DNA from: Sitta carolinensis
Lineage: Eukaryota; Chordata; Aves; Passeriformes; Sittidae
Direction of reading: 5' to 3'
Assembly: GCA_032173965.1 (NCBI GenBank)
Contig: CM063291.1
Span: 20,153,649 to 20,217,648 of the forward strand
Length of the DNA: 64,000 nt
The position numbers were made by a program, and so were the translations under genes. Positions within the stretch are counted from its first letter, which is position 1. Every line of letters begins with the position of its first letter. Shown one piece after another: positions 58,001-64,000 of this stretch. A model generated the notes under the pieces. That model ran no database searches, was not told the origin of the DNA, and saw nothing but the letters and a program-made list of their open reading frames with translations.

Positions 58001-61000
58001 CTTTTTGCTTAACTGAAGACCTTTAAATAAAGGCTTTTCTTCTTGTTATGAAAATGAGGACTGAATCAGTACTGTGCTTATAAATTGTATAAACTTTAAG
58101 TCTTTCTTTCCTAAATTTTTCACGTGCCTTGGGTTCCATTGAAGAAACCAGAACAGTGCTTGCTCAAAACAGCTCAAGCATTCCTTTGCTACTGAGCCCA
58201 GTTTGATATTATGCAACTCTCTGTGAATATTAACTGGGGCAATCCTGCGGGTGCTCCCTTTTGGGAGGGCTCTGACGTTGCTGGGGTAGGCACACAGCTC
58301 TTGCATGCTATATTTGGCAGAGCTTGGGTCCATCTCCCTGTGTTCAGCCAAAAGCAACTGGTCTGTTTGCTCCTGTTGCTCCATGGCCGTGGAAGCTGGA
58401 CAACCTCTCCACTCAAAATGTAAAGGCAGGGGGAGTCTCCAGTAGTAAGCACAAAGGGGTTGTTAGAGCTCTGTGCTGCCTTTTTTCCATGTTTCCATTC
58501 AAAGGTCTTGCTCGCTGGGTAGGAAAGACTACCGGGCATGGCACGGGAAAGCAATTGTGACAGGTAGTTTTCTTTTCCTGACTGTATTGCTAGAAGCATG
58601 GGAGGTAGGGAAACACTACAGGGTTGTGCAACAGAAGTTTTTTAAAGGACAGCAGAGCACCAAAATTCACTCATGAGACCCCAAAGGAATTGTGAACAAC
58701 CCGTAAGAATGCAACTGGGAATGGCAGTCCTATCAATGGTCCTTTAACCATTGGCCATTCTCTTTTGTTGTTTACTCTCTCCAGTGTCTTTATGCATATA
58801 GGTATTATTGTGACACAATATTTAAGCTGCCCTGTGGCTATGTGCAGGATATTACCATATTTAGCTAATGGGAATTAAGAGTCCTCTTGAAGTCCTAGTA
58901 ACCTGCTTGCCACATATGCTAAAACGTTTCATACCCATGATAGATTAGTTTGGAATTAGTCTTGTGTATGAATTCAGCTGTTACTTAGTTGTTCATATAT
59001 AATCCTTTTAATTTCCCCTGTATATTATTGTTCATTGTCTTCCACTGCAAACCCCTCTTGTTTCCCATGTGTTGTTTCCAACATTCCAGTTGTTCTCTGG
59101 AATGTTTTCTGTCTTGTCTTGGCCAAGGGCATTTCTGAGGAGTGGAACCTAGACACAAAGCTAGGCTGAGCGAAACAGTTTGAAAAAGGTACCAGTTAGC
59201 TAAAAAAAGGGAGAGATGGACATGGATTGAACTAGATCTTAAATTTGAGGTTACTTTGGACTGGTTCCTACCTGTATTTTGAGTTCAACAGTAGAAGAAA
59301 AGAAATGACATGACTACCTGCAGTCCTGAGCTCTGAAACTGCTGATTATGTGGCACTGATGATTTGTACTGGGGTCAGAGCCAGCTGGCCATGTAGATGT
59401 GGCTTTAGATTGCTTTCTAATAAATAACACTTAATATGGCTTAGCTTGGTATGACCAGGAAGTGCTAGGCAGAGAAACTCCAGAACATGAGTCAGAAGAT
59501 GAAATTAAGGACTGACATAGATGCATATATTACAGTGCTTTCACATTTGGCATCCCTGCACAGGCAAATGATCTAATAACAGCTCCCTTCACATACCTTG
59601 GATCCACAGGGGAAGAGCCAGTGTTGTCATAAGTAACATACAGAAGACATAGGTGAAAGGTATTTTTAGCCTAGCTAAAAATAATGTTTTCATGCACTTC
59701 ATAGATTGGTGTAGGTTGGCTTTAATGCTTGCAACTGGTCTGTCCATACCTCCTCAGTGACTGCCACAAGCTCCTTTCTTCAACTTTTAATTGGCAAACT
59801 TGCCTCTCTTTTGCATCCTGTAAATTCTGAGCCATGAGAAGAGCCTTGCCTTTGAAGGAGCCCTCAAAGAGATACTGGCTTTGAGACTTTTTATGGGATA
59901 AGTCTCAATACTCATATTTCTAAACACTAAGAATGTAACTTCTTTGGGCAAATCTGGGTTCTCTTCTGGTTGAGTAACTGCCCAGGCAGATCACTATGAT
60001 TTTAATTACTCTTGAAGGTGATAAAGCTATACCCATCCGGAGACCTAAGTGCAAGAGAGGGTCACAAGTAATAATTTGGTATCTTCTATCCAGTCAAGTT
60101 TTGTTCAGTATCATTTGTTCTGATTTGGGATCTTTTTTTTTCCATTGACCATTTATTATCTGGTGGCACAGAAACATTCAATGTCCTTTGTTTTAATTGT
60201 TGGCCCATTTCTGTATAAAATTGTTTCTGAGTCACATCCCAAACCATAGACTCCTTTCATTGCCATGACAACAGCAAGGCATGCCAATGTTAGCAACGTC
60301 TGCTGGAAAAAGAGGAGTCAGTAAAATCAAAACACAGTTAATGGAGGTATTTCAAATATAAATTCCCATTTTCTGAAATGATCCAAAATTAACACACATT
60401 GTGGAAAAGTAGTTAAGAATAAGCCCTAGATAAATAGCGTAGCCTCGTGCTGAATGTTGAGTCTTGTCCTAGGCACTGTATTATAAAACAAGATCTTACA
60501 AAAATAGTGACAGTGGAATTGGTCATAGCCCTGGTGAAATGTTTGGATCAGAAGAGGATGAAGAGTTAAATATGGTTACTAAAACAGTAAAGGATAATTA
60601 GTAACAGTTTCAGAACAACGTTTGATGTTAAATTGTATATTGTTCTGTCATTATCATACCATTCTCTTAATTTCTTAAAATTAAAAGTACATTTGATGGG
60701 ATTACATAACAGTACATTTTATACTAATAAATAATGCAGTAACTCATGCAAAGCAATAGGGAATCATTGATGTAAAACAGGTCTTGTAGAGCTAAATGCT
60801 GGAAGAAATCTGCGTTAGTAGAAGTGAAGCTGGGAAGCAGGAAAACTGTCAGTGGGACTTGAGAGGTCTGGAGAAGGATTATTTCTGTTTTAAAGAGGTG
60901 AGAGCACAGAGATAACAGGTACTACCTGCAGCCTCCTTTCCCTTGAAACCTCCATGATCACATGGGCTTTCTCTTGGCTTCCCTCTAAGCTTTGAAGCTA

Positions 61001-63745
61001 AGATGGAATCTACTTTGGAAATAGAAATGAAGGATGAATGTCCTGCAGTCAAGGACATTATGGGCTGAACTCTTGGGATTCGTAGTTTTGAATACTTCTG
61101 CTTATGCTTGCTGTGAAGGAGGGGGAGAGGATGAATGAATGTTGCCCACTGAAAAGCTGTGATTAGGTATTCCTGGCCTGTGTTTAGGGTTGTCCCATAA
61201 AACTCTTTTCAGATTTTTTGGTTACTTTCACTCTCTTGATATATAGTTGCAGGTGGCTGGAGGGCTCATCTTTCCTCTGGTATGTCCTTGGGGTACCTAA
61301 ATGAGTTTCGGAACCCTCTGCAATTTCTAAAGGATGCAAGTGCTTTGTTTTCATTTAATGATTATTGACTCTCAGATGAGGTGGCTGAGTTGTGGTGACA
61401 GCCATCAGAACAAATGTAGACTTGTTCCCCTTATCTATATCCTTATTTTCAGACCTACTAGAGCTACTGTAGGGTAGAGTGCTGTTTGCTTTGTTTGGGA
61501 TCTCAGTAATTCTGACAATACTTGCCTGCTTAGTACGGGGTGATGGAATAAACCTCCTCATCCTGCATCACTTGCCATGCTGGGTTTTATTCCAGTTCAG
61601 AAGTTCCTGAGAACAGTTGGCTGTAGATGCAGACAGGAGCTCAGGCATTGGAGATCCAGTTCTGAAGGAGAAACTGTGGAAGCCTCTTGACTTATCAAAG
61701 ATTGGAGTTAATTACAAATATTAACAGATGCTATCGAATAAACGAGCTTCATTGTGAGAATTCACAAAGATGAATAGCAATGGTCCTTCAGTGCAACTTA
61801 AATTCTGAGATCAGAGAACCTCTGGAAACAGCCCTTGCACTTTGTCTCCAGCCCTGCACCTGCATCCAGGCAAATGATAAGGGGAAAGCCCTCAACTCCC
61901 AGTACTGCAGGGTGATTGATGGTTTGGATCAAGACTTGACAAACAAAACAGAAAACCTTGCAGTTTTGTAAATTTAGTATTTAAGTGTACATAAAAGCAT
62001 TTGACATTTGCAAACCTAAGAAATTCCTTGAGACATGTAGAATGCTTGGCTGCAGGTGGAGCCTGCAAACCATAAAAGCTGCAGTGATAAGGTTTTGTCT
62101 TCATGTTGTGACTAATGTGTGTGGGTGTGGGGCATGTGAGCTTGGAGAAGAGCACACAGTGCTAAGTGTGTCTGTTTATTCTGCTTTCTCTTCTGTGGAA
62201 TGGTAGATATTCTGGACATGTCTGCACTGAATGTGTTTTCATGTATCTGTTGGCTTTTTACAGTTTATTTCTTACATAGTATCCTTTAGTTGACATAACT
62301 GAAATACTTAAGGAAGGCTTTAAAATGTTTTTATAATTTACCTCATTTTTGGTGTTATTTGTTAACACCAAATAATAAAGACAATGCTCACTCACAGCAG
62401 AGTTTGACTACGACTTTAGACAAAAGATTAGTTGGTGTAGTTAGAGGTACAAAACTAAAAAGAATCTTACAACTTATTGAACAGAGACTTTTTTCTCCGT
62501 GATTTTTGGCTTGGTTGGGTCAGACTTTTCAAAGCAAAGCATTTGGGTTTTATTCTGATGGAAAACACTGCATGAATGAGTTTCCTTTTAGGGGGCAGAA
62601 TGAAAAGCCATCAGTACCTGGGATGTGACATTTAGACAAATTTTGGTTAGAACTTTTGTCATGAAATGCAACAGTCCCTCCAGGCAACTGAGCTCTGCCC
62701 TTAGGGACCACTCCTAACGCTTCCTAACTCAGAATAAAGCATTAAGGCTACTGAAGAGAGATCCAGGAAACATGGGCCGTAGGACAAGAACATAAGGATG
62801 GGACCTCTGGTCCACTGGTACCATGTCTGAGCCAGCCATCAGCCCATGCCTTGGGAAGGAAAGGCAGGAGCAAGCACAGAGTAAAGTGTCCCCAAATATT
62901 GTAGGGCTTTCTGTGGGCTGGGGAACTTTTCAGCCAGAGGAGAGATCTTTGGTAAACTGCGATGGATTTTTTCCTTTCCTGTATTTTTCCAGTCTCTTTT
63001 TGAGTCTAGGTAAACTTCTACTATATTTTGTTCTGCACAAGGTGTTCTACAGCTTAATTATATGTGAATGAAGAAATAGTAATTATTTTCCTTGTTCTGA
63101 ATTTTTCATCTACTATTTTATCTTGTTTACGTTCTAGCTCTTCCACTGGAAGAGTGTAAACAATCATGCCCTGTTCACTTATTTCACATCACCAATCTTT
63201 GTAAGCTTCCATTGTATTCCTTCCTTAGGGTGATGTACTGAAACATATGAAATCCCTTCTTGCACAGTTTTCCTCTTGCTTCTTGTCAGTTTTCCCACTT
63301 ACTTAGTCCATGAATGTCTACCGATTCAGTCATGACATCCGTAATAATTGGACTTTACCAATTCATGTGGGTATAACTGAGATTTCTCATTGTGTTGTTT
63401 CTTGCCATTGTGGCCTCACTGATCTTGGTGTCCCATTGTTGCTGCCACCGTCTAAGCCTGTGACAGTGTTCACTGTATCCTTTATCCTTCTTTAGACTTA
63501 GAGATTCATTACTCAGTGTCAGTTTTACTATTTTTATGCTGTTCATTTTGTTTAAGCAAATGCTTTAACATACTCCTGCTTGTCCACTGATGTGATTCAT
63601 TCTGCATTTTTTGTCCCTGCCATACAGCATCCATTTCTCTTCTTTTCACTGACTGTCCAATACATCAATTCCATCAAGATCCCCACCTAAATTAGGTGCT
63701 TCGTTTCCCTGACCTGTTTCTTTGGCCTTTTTTTTTCGCAAAAGC
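46036..63745. other. 17.7-kb gene-free stretch
   Basis: No exon, RNA gene or intact mobile element supported on either strand; open frames are short and lack conserved motifs. Simple tracts: poly-T at about 49108-49129, 49238-49250 and 54719-54735, poly-A near 47247-47257. By synteny it is the interval between DAPK2 and HERC1. Distal regulatory elements may be present but cannot be recognised without conservation data. Confidence 0.6.
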
Positions 63746-63749
63746 ATTT

Positions 63750-64000
63750 GTCTGCTCTTCCTAGCGCTTGCAGAAAAGCACTGAAACGACGGACGGGGCA
63801 CGGTCTCCATTCCCAGTGCCAGCAGCGTTTTCCTTTTGCCGGGACGAGCCGTGCCCGCCGCATGCTCGGCCACCGCTCCGCCCTCGGCCGCGCGCCGCGC
63901 GTGCCCGCGCACAGGAGGCGGCGGCGGGGAGCGGCCGGCGCTCTCGCGAGAGCCGCGCGGTATCCCCGCGAGATCGGCGGCTCCCCGCCCGCGTCATGTT
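63750..64000. promoter_or_regulatory. CpG-island promoter at the right edge, probably HERC1 5' end (partial)
   Basis: CpG density rises sharply from about 63780 to the window end, with GCCGCGCGCC-like and CGGCGGCGGGG runs and no TATA box. A perfect 14-bp palindrome GCTCTCGCGAGAGC (63940-63953) contains TCTCGCGAGA, the element bound by BANP in CpG-island promoters of housekeeping genes; a related CCGCGAGAT lies 14 bp further on. In human 15q22 the next same-strand gene beyond the DAPK2 3' end is HERC1 with its 5' end facing DAPK2, so this is probably its promoter. No HERC1 coding sequence is inside the window, and transcription direction is not proven. Confidence 0.6.

Overview
The window is vertebrate nuclear DNA, almost certainly from a bird and probably a songbird. 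The evidence is intron-rich gene structure with GT-AG junctions, two CpG islands at gene starts, a degraded CR1 LINE fragment, and an LTR whose 3' end (GGTTAAACCATGGCA) matches a family I know as abundant in songbird genomes. Nothing looks bacterial or viral except old LTR remnants.

The one gene I can build is DAPK2 (death-associated protein kinase 2, also DRP-1), on the + strand. A CpG island (about 2420-3180) holds a probable non-coding first exon with a GTAAGT donor at 2730. Coding begins at 9525. Eight shared coding exons up to 35561 encode a complete kinase domain of 276 residues. All exon phases match and no frame is broken. The numbering coincides with DAPK1: ATP lysine K42, catalytic D139, DFG D161.

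After exon 8 the gene offers two alternative 3' ends. One is a single terminal exon (36460-37095) giving a ZIPK/DAPK3-like coiled-coil tail and a 487-residue protein without a calmodulin site. The other skips that exon and uses three downstream exons (40390-41328), giving the classical calmodulin-regulated form of 357 residues. Each end has its own polyadenylation signals. This modular ZIPK-like isoform is known in DAPK2 of other vertebrates, so it is recognised here rather than new, but it is the most informative structure in the window.

Downstream, 42.7-63.7 kb shows no gene I can support. It holds two neighbouring LTRs in opposite orientation (43195-43767 and 43983-44609), a C-rich tract with quadruplex potential (about 45446-45471), an isolated CpG island (about 45720-46035) and simple repeats. 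The last 250 bases enter a second CpG-island promoter with a perfect TCTCGCGAGA element. By synteny with human chromosome 15 this would be the 5' end of HERC1, but no HERC1 coding exon lies inside the window.

I did not find an undescribed multi-gene system. Points worth checking are the replaced 14-3-3 phosphosite at the C-terminus of the short isoform, the isolated CpG island, the promoter element at the right edge, and a possible intronic polyadenylation site just after exon 8.
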